Shown one piece after another: positions 10,101-18,705 of a stretch of DNA of 64,000 nt. Source of the DNA: Sphingobacteruim zhuxiongii (lineage in GTDB: Bacteria; Bacteroidota; Bacteroidia; Sphingobacteriales; Sphingobacteriaceae); contig NZ_CP045652.1 of assembly GCF_009557615.1 (NCBI RefSeq), positions 2,046,001 to 2,110,000 of the forward strand, given 5' to 3'. Each line of letters begins with the position of its first letter. Position 1 is the stretch's first letter. Both the position numbers and the translations under genes were made by a program. Below the pieces are notes generated by a model. It searched no databases. It saw only the letters and a list, made by a program, of their open reading frames with translations, and had not been told where the DNA came from.

Positions 10101-10620
10101 CGCACGCTCGGCAACTCCTGAGTTGATGTTTGCGCTATCGCCGGATTTCTCTTGGAAGAATCTTCATTTTGGATTCCAATTACAAGGGGCAGCCCTGAAC
10201 AGCGTAGTGATTTCAGGAATCTATCCAAACGGGGTGATGGATCAAACAGAGTTTGCCCGCGCTTTTTATGGCGAGGGGAATGCACCTTACTATTTGGTTG
10301 AGAATTCATGGACACCAGAAAATACCAATGCGCAATTCCCAAGACTTGGCGAGGCATGGAATGGTAATAATGGATGGACCAGTAGCTGGTGGGTTTATAA
10401 CGGTGCGTTTTTACGTCTAAGACAAGCATATCTTGGCTATTCATTACCGAAGAATGTGATTGAGAAGCTGCGCTTTAAAGATGTACGTCTGACGGTGTCA
10501 GGTACCAATTTATTAACCTTTGATTATCTGAAATATATGGATCCGGAGATGCCGAATAATAACAATGGTTATTATCCGCAACAACGCACATTTAGTTTTG
10601 GAATTGACTTAAGTTTTTAA
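7186..10620 (+). CDS. SusC/RagA-type TonB-dependent transporter with STN signalling domain
   Basis: Outer-membrane beta-barrel importer, 1144 aa. After a signal sequence, an STN domain (about 45-110) is present, which is what lets SusC-type transporters signal to FecR. A carboxypeptidase-regulatory-like beta domain follows (about 138-212), then the SusC junction motif DEVVVVGYG near residue 216, the plug (about 232-350) and the barrel. It sits 2 bp ahead of its SusD partner. Substrate cannot be read from sequence; the downstream glycosidase-like gene suggests a glycan. Confidence 0.95.
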   Translation: MKNTNSNHVKWEAIKARIRRSIFMTASMGGLLLFTAFSYGQRLTFSYKNASLDQVLNHIKKSTGYDFLYNSNLLYNKQKISVNVKDADLTTALKRCLDPYQLTFEIQDKTVLIKPAIQANASTAPTSTARSSVGAQSTVQGRIVDPVGKAIENVTVRVKGTDTQTKTDAQGRFQISIPAGTSPILEISSLGFNTVERTVNSGTLNLTLEPSTDSIDEVVVVGYGSQKKIHVTGSVAQISQEELTRAPMTNLSNMLTGKLPGLVSRQSSGLPGSDQANMVIRGYGTFNDSSPLLLVDGVERSFNNIDPSDVESVTILKDAAAAAVYGVKAAHGVILVKTKRGSANDDVTIRYNNNFGFSNNTRFPEFLNGVDYAKWHNRARELDGLNGLYSDADIQKIQNGDPDGKLANTDWLGLLFKDYGLNKQHNISAFGGNQKTQYFISAGLMDQNGIVPNATFKRYNLRSNVDVNIKDQVKLALNVAGRKEDMDHPGFAIGPNVGYNPITQAIRALPIIPETYNGLPAATGSGASTWNPIPAANASGFNKNDRYVFESSMNLSYAIPAVDGLQVSIFGNYDHNFTENRNFLQSYYVNKYNPANGTYARVRADGTSELSSLFQGSSNGSLMTVRPTLQYDKTIDKHSFGALFLYEYRVTNGSSFQASRRDFLINDIPELTFAQEDVANSIRGSSNKTKIAGYVGRFNYAYTDKYLAEFAFRYDGSYKFHSDSRWGFFPSLSLGWVVSKEDFFKSDVVNSLKLRASAGELGKDNLSEFLYKSFFAFTTEPVYAFGNDPLGTYALYATNSVPSFDLTWEKTRVINAGAEASLFQGKLNAELDVFYKYTYDILQGIAGVYPPSISNNYRTLENSGEVSARGFELALTHNHQINDFRYSIKGNVSWARNKVLKRTQSENIPSWQNIIGQPIGGIYGFNATGLYQTQEQIDNRPTGPGGVQRLGDLMYEDYNGDGKIDTYDQVRIARSATPELMFALSPDFSWKNLHFGFQLQGAALNSVVISGIYPNGVMDQTEFARAFYGEGNAPYYLVENSWTPENTNAQFPRLGEAWNGNNGWTSSWWVYNGAFLRLRQAYLGYSLPKNVIEKLRFKDVRLTVSGTNLLTFDYLKYMDPEMPNNNNGYYPQQRTFSFGIDLSF

Positions 10621-10622
10621 CG

Positions 10623-12245
10623 ATGAAAAAGAGAATATTATATATAGGTCTAATCGTAGCTGCGGTGTTTCAGTCTTGTTCGCTGGAGGTTGAGCCTTTG
10701 GATCGTTATTCGGAAGAAGTGGCTTGGCGAAATGAGAAGAATATGGACATGTATGTGAAAGGTTTCTATGCCGGTCTTCGCGATAAAGCGGATGTGTATA
10801 CGAATACCTTTTCCGACGGATTGTCTGATCTTTTTAAGTATAGCGTAAACAATCTGAATGCTGTTACCTATCACAATAAAACCTTATTACAGGAAAATTA
10901 TATCACAGCAAATAATGGTGTTTTAAGCGAATGGGGGAACTATGATCGCATCAAATCGCTGAATGAGTTTCTATTGAATATAGACGACAAGGGAGCCGAT
11001 ATCGATGAGCAATCTAGAGCAATCCGTAAGGCCGAGGTTCGCTTTTTACGCGCTTTCTTATACTACCGTATGATTCGAAATCACGGAGGCGTTATCCTGC
11101 GCTTGGAGCGTTCAGGTGACGATGGCGGGCTAGACAATGAGAAGGATATCAACAAGAAGCGGGAGTCGGAGGCAGATAGCTGGGCGTTTGTGATTAAGGA
11201 ATTACAAGAAGCGGCAGCCGCATTGAAAGGACATGTTTGGACGGCAGCAGATTATGGTCGTATTACCGAAGGTGCTGCACAGGCGCTATTGTCGCGTGTT
11301 GCTTTATATGCAAAACAATATCCTGTTGTTATTCAGGCAGGTAAACGTGTTGAAGAATTGGGCTATGTTTTAGATAATAGCTATGAACAAGTATTCAAAA
11401 ATGCACAAAGCAAAGAGATCATTCTTCCTGTAATGTTTGAAGCACCTGAGTATGTACACTATGCCGATCGTTATTTTGCACCTACTGGAGATGTTCCAAA
11501 CCGTGGTGGATGGGGCGGCCCTACAGAAGAGCTTGTATCGCTTTACCAGATAAAAGAAGGCGACAAGTTCGTGGACTTTAACTGGAATAATGCCAACCAT
11601 AAAGAGGCTCCTTATGCGAATCGCGAGGCGCGTTTCTATGCTTCCATTTTATACCATGGTGCCAATTGGAATAATCGTCAAATACAAGTGAATGCTGGTG
11701 GTAAAGATGCGTTCACAGCCTATGATCAAAACTCAAATACGATTGGTAATGTGACAGGCTACTTTATGCGTAAATTCTTAACTGAAGGTAATCCAGATGT
11801 GGATTTAGGATCAACGTCCTATTGGGTTGAATTGCGTATGGGAGAAGTTTTATTGAATATGTCGGAAGCCTACGCGCAGACCAATGATTTTACGAATGCC
11901 TATGCTTATTTAAATAAGATTAGAACACGTGCTGCGGTATCCCCGAGAGCGAGTGGCAGTACATTGGCGGTCTTCATGGATTATTTAGGAAAAGAAAGAA
12001 TGGTGGAATTGGCATTTGAAGGGCATCGCTACTGGGATTTAAAACGCTGGAAGAAGGCAATTGAAGTGATTGACGGAAAACGCGCAACAGGAGTGCAAGT
12101 TTCTGGAAGCGCAGGGGCCTTTACTTTCAATCGCGTACAGATTGAATCCATCGATCGTTATTTCCCAGAGAAATACTATCTAATCCCTATTCCGCAAAGT
12201 GAATTGGCAAATAATTCAGAGGCTTTACAAAATGACAAATGGTAA
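10623..12245 (+). CDS. SusD/RagB-family glycan-binding lipoprotein
   Basis: Surface lipoprotein that caps the preceding SusC barrel and captures substrate. The lipobox FQSC places the acylated Cys at residue 19. The helical TPR core is recognisable (EVRFLRAFLYYRMI, about residues 138-151) and the C-terminal SusD signature (KERMVELAFEGHRYWDLKRW) lies at about 457-476. Length of 540 aa is normal. Its stop TAA shares one base with the ATG of the next gene, so translation is probably coupled. Confidence 0.94.
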   Translation: MKKRILYIGLIVAAVFQSCSLEVEPLDRYSEEVAWRNEKNMDMYVKGFYAGLRDKADVYTNTFSDGLSDLFKYSVNNLNAVTYHNKTLLQENYITANNGVLSEWGNYDRIKSLNEFLLNIDDKGADIDEQSRAIRKAEVRFLRAFLYYRMIRNHGGVILRLERSGDDGGLDNEKDINKKRESEADSWAFVIKELQEAAAALKGHVWTAADYGRITEGAAQALLSRVALYAKQYPVVIQAGKRVEELGYVLDNSYEQVFKNAQSKEIILPVMFEAPEYVHYADRYFAPTGDVPNRGGWGGPTEELVSLYQIKEGDKFVDFNWNNANHKEAPYANREARFYASILYHGANWNNRQIQVNAGGKDAFTAYDQNSNTIGNVTGYFMRKFLTEGNPDVDLGSTSYWVELRMGEVLLNMSEAYAQTNDFTNAYAYLNKIRTRAAVSPRASGSTLAVFMDYLGKERMVELAFEGHRYWDLKRWKKAIEVIDGKRATGVQVSGSAGAFTFNRVQIESIDRYFPEKYYLIPIPQSELANNSEALQNDKW

Positions 12246-13663
12246 TGAAAAGATATAGATTCCTATTTTATGCAAGCATGCTGCTCTTCTTGTTTTTGCA
12301 AGCGTGCAAGGAGCAAGATGTGAAGTTTAGCGGCTCGAATGCTAAATTTCAGGCAATTCAAATTCAGAAATTTGACTACGAGAATAGTCGCGGTTTAGGA
12401 ACCGTTTATAAGGGCGAATATAATGAAGCCGGTGATACGGTTTATTTCCATGTGACCTATTTTCCAGATGAGACTGCACCTTCAGCAACTGATTGGCAGA
12501 TTCAAGGGAGCTTAGCACAGGGGGTATTGGTACGTCCTGCTTTGGGAGGCGTTAAAGATTTATCCCAACCTTTAAATCTAGAGATTACCGCTTCGGATGG
12601 AGTGGCTAAGTCTAATGTCGTACTCAAATTGTTAGTCTATCAGATTGAATATGGAGATCTCGATTATGGTTTTGGACGCTACAATAAGTTGTTTGAAAAG
12701 AACGCGGCAGCCTTAGGTTTAACAGCAGATAATCAACGAAATTTTGCTGTTGTAGATGATTATTTAGTGGTGGGGAACGGTGCGTCAGATTTATTGGTTT
12801 TCAATAAGCGTACAGGGGAAAAGAGCACCACGAAGATTCAGAAGCCTGCTGGCTTGAATGTTTGGTCTGTCTTCACCGATGAGGATGGTATTTTACATGC
12901 CAGTAATGGCGTTAACTTCTCGGGAACTTCTTCGGGTACTTTGACCATCTATCGCTGGAAAAACGGTATTAATGCGGCTCCTGAGTTGTTTCATCAGATG
13001 AGTACAGCAGGATTCGCGGTGTCTGGAGCGTCTTATATTTCGAATGCTGCTATCAAAGGCTCCTCGAGCAAGGATGCACAGATTATGTTTGATATCGATG
13101 GTCGCGGAAGAGGAGAGAATAAAGCATTACGCCTAGCTGTTGTTGCTGGAAAAGTAGAAGGAGCACCCGATTTATTTACGAAACCTGTAAACTCGGTTTG
13201 GAATGGTAAGGTAGTACCTATGTCAAGTACTAGTCGCGCACCTTTCGTTGGAGCCATGTTAGGTTTCCCACCAAGTATGGGGGTTCAAAGCAATTCGGGC
13301 GTTTCGATGTTTACAGTAAACGCAGCGAACAGCAATTTCTTGAATATGCTTATCGGTGGATTGCATTATTTCGAATTTAACCATGCGAAATATCTTGCTG
13401 TATCTACTGTGAACTGGGGGTCAGATTATCGCTTGCTCATCTTTAACATGGATGACTTAAGTCTAGTTGCTTCCTCAAAAGAGAATGCCAGTGAATACGA
13501 ATCGTTTAATGTATTCTCAGAAGATTTATTGATGAAGAATGTAGCTTCTGCTGGTGACGTGACGGTCCAAGTACAGCCGGATGGGAAAACAGCATTAGTA
13601 TATGTATTAGGGGTGCAATCGGGTATTGCAGCGTATGAATTAACAATCGTTGGAGGAAAATAG
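12245..13663 (+). CDS. Surface lipoprotein, DUF4623/DUF5018-like
   Basis: A 472-aa lipoprotein (lipobox LQAC, Cys21) of the kind found third in Bacteroidota SusCD operons. The first ~130 residues form an Ig/beta-sandwich-like stretch reminiscent of DUF5018; the rest has the repetitive blade-like character of a propeller domain (DUF4623-like). The role is probably extra glycan binding at the cell surface, by position only. The ATG at 12245, overlapping the susD stop as TAATG, was preferred over an in-frame ATG two codons earlier. The domain names come from memory of similar proteins and would need a profile search. Confidence 0.75.
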   Translation: MKRYRFLFYASMLLFLFLQACKEQDVKFSGSNAKFQAIQIQKFDYENSRGLGTVYKGEYNEAGDTVYFHVTYFPDETAPSATDWQIQGSLAQGVLVRPALGGVKDLSQPLNLEITASDGVAKSNVVLKLLVYQIEYGDLDYGFGRYNKLFEKNAAALGLTADNQRNFAVVDDYLVVGNGASDLLVFNKRTGEKSTTKIQKPAGLNVWSVFTDEDGILHASNGVNFSGTSSGTLTIYRWKNGINAAPELFHQMSTAGFAVSGASYISNAAIKGSSSKDAQIMFDIDGRGRGENKALRLAVVAGKVEGAPDLFTKPVNSVWNGKVVPMSSTSRAPFVGAMLGFPPSMGVQSNSGVSMFTVNAANSNFLNMLIGGLHYFEFNHAKYLAVSTVNWGSDYRLLIFNMDDLSLVASSKENASEYESFNVFSEDLLMKNVASAGDVTVQVQPDGKTALVYVLGVQSGIAAYELTIVGGK

Positions 13664-13664
13664 C

Positions 13665-14942
13665 ATGAGTAAAATAATGAGACGCTTATATGCGTTACTT
13701 GCGATCTGCATAGGTTTGCAGAGTACGGCTTGTTCTACGGAGAGTAAATCCGTAGAAGAGCCTGGAGAGAATGAAGTCCATGTCAAACCAAAGTATCTAT
13801 GGTTTGACGCGGAAGCAAATTTCGAACGCTTTTCCAATAAGGATAGCATAGACTATTATGTGAAAAAGGCGAAAGATGTCGGCTTTACAGATATTGTTGT
13901 CGATGTGAAACCTATTTACGGAAAAGCATTGTATAAATCGAGTTTTATTCCGGAATTGACTACTGTTGGCTCATATTCTAGAACCATTGATTGGGATTAT
14001 TTGCAGTATTTTATTGATCAAGCAAAGAAGAACAAATTGCGTGTTACGGTTTCTACGACCTTTTTCCCTGCAGGTCATCCGGGCGATCAAAGTGGCTTAG
14101 TCTATGAAGATAAGAAGTGGGACGGCAAAACCGGGATCGCTTATACGAGCAATAATGAACTGATTGATATTCGTAATGATAAGACCAAAGTGGCCGCGTT
14201 TATGAATCCTTTAGATCCTGATGTACGCAAGTTTGTAATAGATATGGTTCGCGAGATTGTAACAAAATACGATGTGCAGGGCTATATCTTAGACTATTGT
14301 CGCTTTTCTGGGATTGAGACGGAATTCTCCGAAACAACTCGCAAAGCTTTTGAAGATTATATGGGCGAGAAGGTTCCTAATTTCCCACGCGATATCTTTT
14401 ACTACCAAAATAACCAAAAGGTAGAAGGGCGTTTTGCGAAGAAATGGTATGAGTTTCGTGCAATGGTCATTCATGATTATGTGAAGGAAATTAAAGAAAC
14501 TGCAAAAGGGATTAAACCAGATATTAAGATCGAATACTGGGCAGCTTCATGGTATAATGCCCTATATGCGAATGGTCAGAACTGGGCGAGCAAGAAGTAT
14601 GATACCCATGCGGAGAATACATGGGCGACAGAGAACTATAAGAATGCTGGTTTTGCCGAGCACTTAGATGCTTTTCAAATCGGAACATATTTGAATACGA
14701 TTTACGGTAAAAATGATCCAGAGAGTATCGAATATGGTTTGATTCGTGGTAAGCGTTTGTTGAAGGGCGACACGAAGTTATATGGCTCGATTTACGCCTT
14801 AAATCATAAAGATAATATTGAGCAAGCAATTGATCTGTGTTTAAAAGAATCGGAAGGATTAATGGTCTTTGATATTGTGCAGGTTATTGGGTTCAACCAA
14901 TGGGACGCTATCAAAAGAGGTATTGCGAATTCTGGATTTTAA
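13665..14942 (+). CDS. GHL10-like family glycoside hydrolase lipoprotein
   Basis: Predicted surface TIM-barrel hydrolase, 425 aa, with lipobox STAC (Cys23). The family pattern is visible: an N-terminal strand with YLWFDAEANFERF, the strand/helix TDIVVDVKPIYGKALYKS, and VQGYILDYCRFSG at about residues 203-215, which corresponds to the acidic barrel motif of the GHL10 (DUF187) group. ATG at 13665 is chosen because a GGAGG Shine-Dalgarno sequence lies 8 bp upstream at 13652-13656, rare in this window. It is the last gene of the first SusCD operon and the only enzyme there, so it probably trims the imported glycan. Substrate unknown. Confidence 0.8.
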   Translation: MSKIMRRLYALLAICIGLQSTACSTESKSVEEPGENEVHVKPKYLWFDAEANFERFSNKDSIDYYVKKAKDVGFTDIVVDVKPIYGKALYKSSFIPELTTVGSYSRTIDWDYLQYFIDQAKKNKLRVTVSTTFFPAGHPGDQSGLVYEDKKWDGKTGIAYTSNNELIDIRNDKTKVAAFMNPLDPDVRKFVIDMVREIVTKYDVQGYILDYCRFSGIETEFSETTRKAFEDYMGEKVPNFPRDIFYYQNNQKVEGRFAKKWYEFRAMVIHDYVKEIKETAKGIKPDIKIEYWAASWYNALYANGQNWASKKYDTHAENTWATENYKNAGFAEHLDAFQIGTYLNTIYGKNDPESIEYGLIRGKRLLKGDTKLYGSIYALNHKDNIEQAIDLCLKESEGLMVFDIVQVIGFNQWDAIKRGIANSGF

Positions 14943-14986
14943 CATTTTGACGTTAAGTTACCAATTGCCAAATAGCAATAATAAAG

Positions 14987-15019
14987 AAAGACCGGTGTGG
15001 AGATACCGGTCTTTTTTTT
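14987..15019. terminator. Bidirectional terminator between glycosidase and lectin-like lipoprotein
   Basis: A perfect 10-bp stem (AAAGACCGGT with ACCGGTCTTT) around an 8-base loop is followed on the plus strand by a run of T. It ends the rightward glycosidase operon and, read leftward, also lies downstream of the lipoprotein gene ending at 15114. A near-copy is at 15922-15960. Confidence 0.85.
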
Positions 15020-15113
15020 GTTGGAAAATTTGGATTTGTACCCATCCAAAGGGTTTTAAAGTTGTAGTGTGTATGAACGAAATTATTATTCTCTTTAGAT
15101 GCCGATACCGGCA

Positions 15114-15758
15114 TTATTTAAGTGATGTTACTTTAAAATAGTCCGCCTGCAGGATGGTCTTGTAACCTACGCTATATCCGACTTCATCTAAGTTTTTAGC
15201 ACCTTTAGCACCCATAGTAAAAACTTCTTTGCCGTTGATGTAGAAGTAATAGTTGTCTTTACGCAATTCAACGCGAAAAACATTGGATTGGTTTTTTTTA
15301 ATCGCAGGATGCTCAATCCAATCCTGATAGAGTTCGGGATCCTTTCCTTCGGAGGTGGCATCTACCTTAAACATACCTAAGCCGTTCAGAATGAAACGGA
15401 CTTGCGAAGGATTCTTTCGGTTGCGATTAAAAATAATTCCCCCAGCGCCAGGATTGGAACCTCCGGTATTTTTAATTTGAATACTAGATTCTAACGCTCC
15501 CTCTTTTTGCACATTAGCGAATAGCGCATTGAGGGTTACATAAAAAGAGCCGCTTGTATTGTCGTTCAGAAAGTAATAGGAACCATCCTGTATACCGATG
15601 GTTATTTTTCCTTCAGTACCTACCCAAAACGAGCCATCATTATTACTAAAATCGGTTTCGTAGATAAGCTGATCTTCCACGCTTGCAACATCATCTTTGC
15701 TACAGCCTTGAATTAAAAGTACTAATCCGTACAGGAATATTAAACTTAGCTTTTTCAT
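15114..15758 (-). CDS. Lectin-fold lipoprotein, paralogue 1
   Basis: A 214-aa lipoprotein (lipobox IQGC, Cys19). The mature part is a concanavalin-A-like or DUF1080-like beta sandwich: the stretch FRVELRKDNYYFYINGKEVF near residue 165 is characteristic of such jelly-roll domains. About half of its residues match the neighbour at 16024-16668, including length, signal peptide and C-terminus. It is monocistronic, with a palindrome 50 bp upstream of the start and a terminator downstream. No catalytic motif is evident; a carbohydrate-binding role is inferred from the fold alone. Confidence 0.75.
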   Translation of the reverse strand: MKKLSLIFLYGLVLLIQGCSKDDVASVEDQLIYETDFSNNDGSFWVGTEGKITIGIQDGSYYFLNDNTSGSFYVTLNALFANVQKEGALESSIQIKNTGGSNPGAGGIIFNRNRKNPSQVRFILNGLGMFKVDATSEGKDPELYQDWIEHPAIKKNQSNVFRVELRKDNYYFYINGKEVFTMGAKGAKNLDEVGYSVGYKTILQADYFKVTSLK

Positions 15759-15807
15759 AGTATGTTTGATTGACGATTCAAATATCTTTAGCCTATGCTT
15801 GGTTTAC

Positions 15808-15827
15808 AATACTCCGTTGGGAGTATT
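15808..15827. promoter_or_regulatory. Palindromic operator copy 1
   Basis: AATACTCC at 15808-15815 and GGAGTATT at 15820-15827 form a perfect inverted repeat with a 4-base spacer (GTTG). It starts 50 bp upstream of the first lipoprotein gene. An almost identical element stands at the same distance from the second paralogue, which argues for a real binding site, most simply for the adjacent LuxR-type response regulator. Confidence 0.7.
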
Positions 15828-15921
15828 TTTAAGGGATATAGACAAAACAAAGGGACAGTATACTTCGCAATCTGTATCGCGAAAGCTGATCGACTTCTAA
15901 AGTCTTTCGTGAGTTTACGAT

Positions 15922-15960
15922 AAAAGAGAAAGACCGGCGTGGAGATACCGGTCTTCGTTT
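15922..15960 (-). terminator. Terminator copy behind lectin-like paralogue 2
   Basis: AAGACCGG pairs with CCGGTCTT (15930-15937 with 15948-15955) around a 10-base loop that shares GTGGAGAT with the terminator at 14987-15019. On the minus strand it is followed by a T/C-rich tract. The gene and its terminator were evidently duplicated together. Confidence 0.7.
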
Positions 15961-16023
15961 TAAAAATTGTGGATTTTAACCCAATCCAAGGGTATAAACT
16001 ATATTAGAGTGGAATTGAATATA

Positions 16024-16668
16024 TTAATCTTTAGAATATGCTTTTACATAATCTACCGTCATTATGGACTTGTAGCCGACTGAGAAACCAAGTTTATCCA
16101 ACTTTAAAGTTCCTACGGGATTCATGTTAAAGACTTCCGTACCATTGATATAGAAATAGTATTTACCATCGCGCATTTCCACGCGTACTGTATTTGCCTG
16201 TCCAATTTTCAATGCCTTATGGGGTTGCCAATCGCTGTAGTTTTCATGTTCTTCGCCATCCGGATAGCCGTCGACACGAAAATGCCCTTCTGTGTTCAAT
16301 TGAATACGGATAAGAGATTTGTCATTCGAGTCGAAGTTAAAAAGAATACCGCCGGCAGCAGGATCATTACCTTCAGAGCTTTCCAGGGTATAGCGCGCTT
16401 CAAATGTGGCAGCGGTCGCGCTGTTTGTGAAAAATGGCGCAACGGTAACATAAAAGTGCCTATTTGGGTTTTTGTTTAAGAAATAATAGTTACCCTTTTC
16501 AATTGATATATCTACGTTTTCATTGGAACCTAACCAAAATTTACCATCATCGCTATCGAAGTTATTTTCATAAATAAGCGTTTGACCAGCAGGAATATCA
16601 TCATCTTTACTACAAGACTGCACGAGAATAAATAAACTCGACAGGAATATTAAACTTAACTTTCTCAT
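16024..16668 (-). CDS. Lectin-fold lipoprotein, paralogue 2
   Basis: Same length (214 aa) and architecture as the gene at 15114-15758: lipobox VQSC with Cys19, then a jelly-roll domain with VRVEMRDGKYYFYINGTEVF near residue 165 and a C-terminal strand FSVGYKS. The two copies have diverged substantially, so the duplication is not recent. It is divergent from the histidine kinase at 16786 and shares a 117-bp intergenic region holding the second palindrome. Likely a carbohydrate- or surface-binding protein; no enzyme motif seen. Confidence 0.75.
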   Translation of the reverse strand: MRKLSLIFLSSLFILVQSCSKDDDIPAGQTLIYENNFDSDDGKFWLGSNENVDISIEKGNYYFLNKNPNRHFYVTVAPFFTNSATAATFEARYTLESSEGNDPAAGGILFNFDSNDKSLIRIQLNTEGHFRVDGYPDGEEHENYSDWQPHKALKIGQANTVRVEMRDGKYYFYINGTEVFNMNPVGTLKLDKLGFSVGYKSIMTVDYVKAYSKD

Positions 16669-16717
16669 ATTCGTATAATTTTCTTACTCAAAGGTCATCA
16701 GTACCTCGATGGCAAAC

Positions 16718-16737
16718 AATACTCCGATGGGAGTATT
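16718..16737. promoter_or_regulatory. Palindromic operator copy 2, in the divergent promoter region
   Basis: AATACTCC at 16718-16725 and GGAGTATT at 16730-16737, spacer GATG. It starts 50 bp from the lipoprotein ATG on one side and ends 48 bp before the histidine kinase ATG on the other, so one bound regulator could control both promoters. It differs from copy 1 only in the spacer. Confidence 0.72.
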
Positions 16738-16785
16738 TTAATAGTATTAGCTGCTAACTATCCGAATTTTCACTAATATTACAGT

Positions 16786-18705
16786 ATGACACTGGCTAGG
16801 ATCACACTAGTTTTTATTTTGACCTTGACTTTCTTTGTCTTATTCGGACAGGAGGATGGATTTCCAACGCTTAAATCGAAATTGGCTGGGACAAAGACTA
16901 CGGAGGAAAAAGCACTTCTTTATTATGAGACTGCGGATACGCTAGCTTATGCGGATAGTGTAAGAGCCATTGCCCTAATTGAAAAAGGCATGCATTTAGC
17001 GAAGCGCTATCCCTATCAAGAGGGAATCGGCTATTTCTACTTAGGTCGACGATATATTGACTATTCGCTTCACCGTGCTGATCTTGCTTTTGATCAGGCG
17101 ATATCGCGGATTGAAGCCTTCAAGACCAAAGAGGCTTACCTATATTTAAGCCGCGCTTGGGGCAACAAAGGCGTAATTGCGCAGGCCAATGACGATAATA
17201 ATACGTTTATTAAACTGTTTCTAGAGAAAGCAATCCCCTTTGCTGGATTGGCGGGAGATAGTCTTCGTATGGCCGATTGTTATGCGAATGTGGCACTGCC
17301 TTTTATGAATCATGGAGACCAGGATAAAGCAATTTATTACCTCCAGAAATCGCTAGCCATTTTTAAACGATTAGCGCCTCAAGACTTACGACAGATTGAT
17401 TTATATGCCCATTTAACGAGGGTGAATATTGAGAAGGAGAATTTGGAGGAGGCCTATAAGAATCTAAAGGCGGGTCATCGCTTGCTGACATTAGCAAAAG
17501 AATCCATCTATGCGCCGAATTTCCATGCAATGGAGGCCATGTATTACATACAGGTTCAGAATTGGTCAGCTGCGACAAAGGCCATTGATCAAGGTCTTGC
17601 GGTCGCGAAAAAATTGCAGAATAAAAATGAAATGCGAACCTTACTCTATCAACGAGCGGAGCAATTTAGACTGCAGCGGAAATGGGCAGAGGCAAGAGAT
17701 GTCCTGCTTTCTTTAGAGCGGGATGGATATATCTTAATGGCGACCGATAAGAAGAAATTATATGGGGCTTTGGCCTCTTTAGAAAAAGAATCGGGTGATG
17801 ACAAGGCCGCTAATCATTGGTTAGCGAAACAGGTAGAGATATCCGATCAGATTTTGGCGAGTGAAACCATCGCTAAGATTGCCGACTTAGAGGCTAAATA
17901 CAATCTTGTTCAAAAAGAAAAGGAACTTCTATTGAGTCGTGAAAGAGCCGAGAAGCAGCAACGCTGGATTTGGGCGATTGTGATGTGTCTGCTCTTAGCG
18001 CTTGCGTTTTTCTACTATTGGTGGCGAAGCCGTCGCCTGAAGAATGCACGGGAGGTTCAAAATCTAAAGCAACAACAGCAGATTGAACTAGGCAAAGCCT
18101 TATTGGTTGGTGAAGAGAATGAACGTGTTCGCCTTGCGCGTGATCTTCATGATGGCTTAGGGGGCATGCTTGCCGGGATTAAGCTGAATCTATCGCAAAT
18201 GCTGCATGTAAAGCAGACCTTTGAGGAACAAGATTTGCAGCAAACTATCGATCGTTTAGGGAATTCTGTGCAAGAGTTACGTCGTATTTCTAGAAATATG
18301 ATGCCCGAGTCACTGGCACAATCTGGATTGGAGGTCGCCCTACGCGATTTATGTGTGGACTCCAAGCTTCCTGGTTTGCAGATATCCTGTTCTTTCTTTG
18401 ATCTAAATAACGTGCGTTCTGCGCAAGTGAATGTTATGATTTATCGAATCGTTCAGGAGCTTATTGGTAATGCTTTAAAACATGCGAAGGCCAGTAAAAT
18501 TATGCTACAATGTAGTCAGGCGGATGAGCATTTTTTTATTACCATTGAAGATAATGGTCAAGGCTTTGATACCAAGCAGAACACGCATGCGGGGCAAGGG
18601 CTCAAGAATATTAAAAATAGGGTAGACCTGCTATCAGGGAAGCTAGAAATTGATAGTACAAGAGAGGGAACCGTAATCAATATTGAATTATATGTCGGAC
18701 AATAA
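16786..18705 (+). CDS. TPR-containing sensor histidine kinase (HisKA_3 type)
   Basis: Signal-transduction kinase, 639 aa. An N-terminal signal/anchor is followed by a tetratricopeptide-rich sensor region (about 25-365), a short coiled coil, one transmembrane segment (about 396-414), a HisKA_3 dimerisation domain with the phospho-acceptor in ARDLHDGLGG (His455) and a HATPase_c domain with the N-box Asn562 and EDNGQGF near residue 592. This architecture belongs to the NarL-partner kinases common in Bacteroidota. The response regulator overlaps its 3' end by 14 bp. The signal sensed is unknown; linkage to the duplicated lipoproteins suggests they are targets. Confidence 0.92.
   Translation: MTLARITLVFILTLTFFVLFGQEDGFPTLKSKLAGTKTTEEKALLYYETADTLAYADSVRAIALIEKGMHLAKRYPYQEGIGYFYLGRRYIDYSLHRADLAFDQAISRIEAFKTKEAYLYLSRAWGNKGVIAQANDDNNTFIKLFLEKAIPFAGLAGDSLRMADCYANVALPFMNHGDQDKAIYYLQKSLAIFKRLAPQDLRQIDLYAHLTRVNIEKENLEEAYKNLKAGHRLLTLAKESIYAPNFHAMEAMYYIQVQNWSAATKAIDQGLAVAKKLQNKNEMRTLLYQRAEQFRLQRKWAEARDVLLSLERDGYILMATDKKKLYGALASLEKESGDDKAANHWLAKQVEISDQILASETIAKIADLEAKYNLVQKEKELLLSRERAEKQQRWIWAIVMCLLLALAFFYYWWRSRRLKNAREVQNLKQQQQIELGKALLVGEENERVRLARDLHDGLGGMLAGIKLNLSQMLHVKQTFEEQDLQQTIDRLGNSVQELRRISRNMMPESLAQSGLEVALRDLCVDSKLPGLQISCSFFDLNNVRSAQVNVMIYRIVQELIGNALKHAKASKIMLQCSQADEHFFITIEDNGQGFDTKQNTHAGQGLKNIKNRVDLLSGKLEIDSTREGTVINIELYVGQ

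Noticed and set aside
9959..10444. A 161-codon leftward open frame
   Set aside because: It lies fully antisense to the barrel of a clear SusC gene and its translation has no recognisable domain; it is a shadow of the coding strand.
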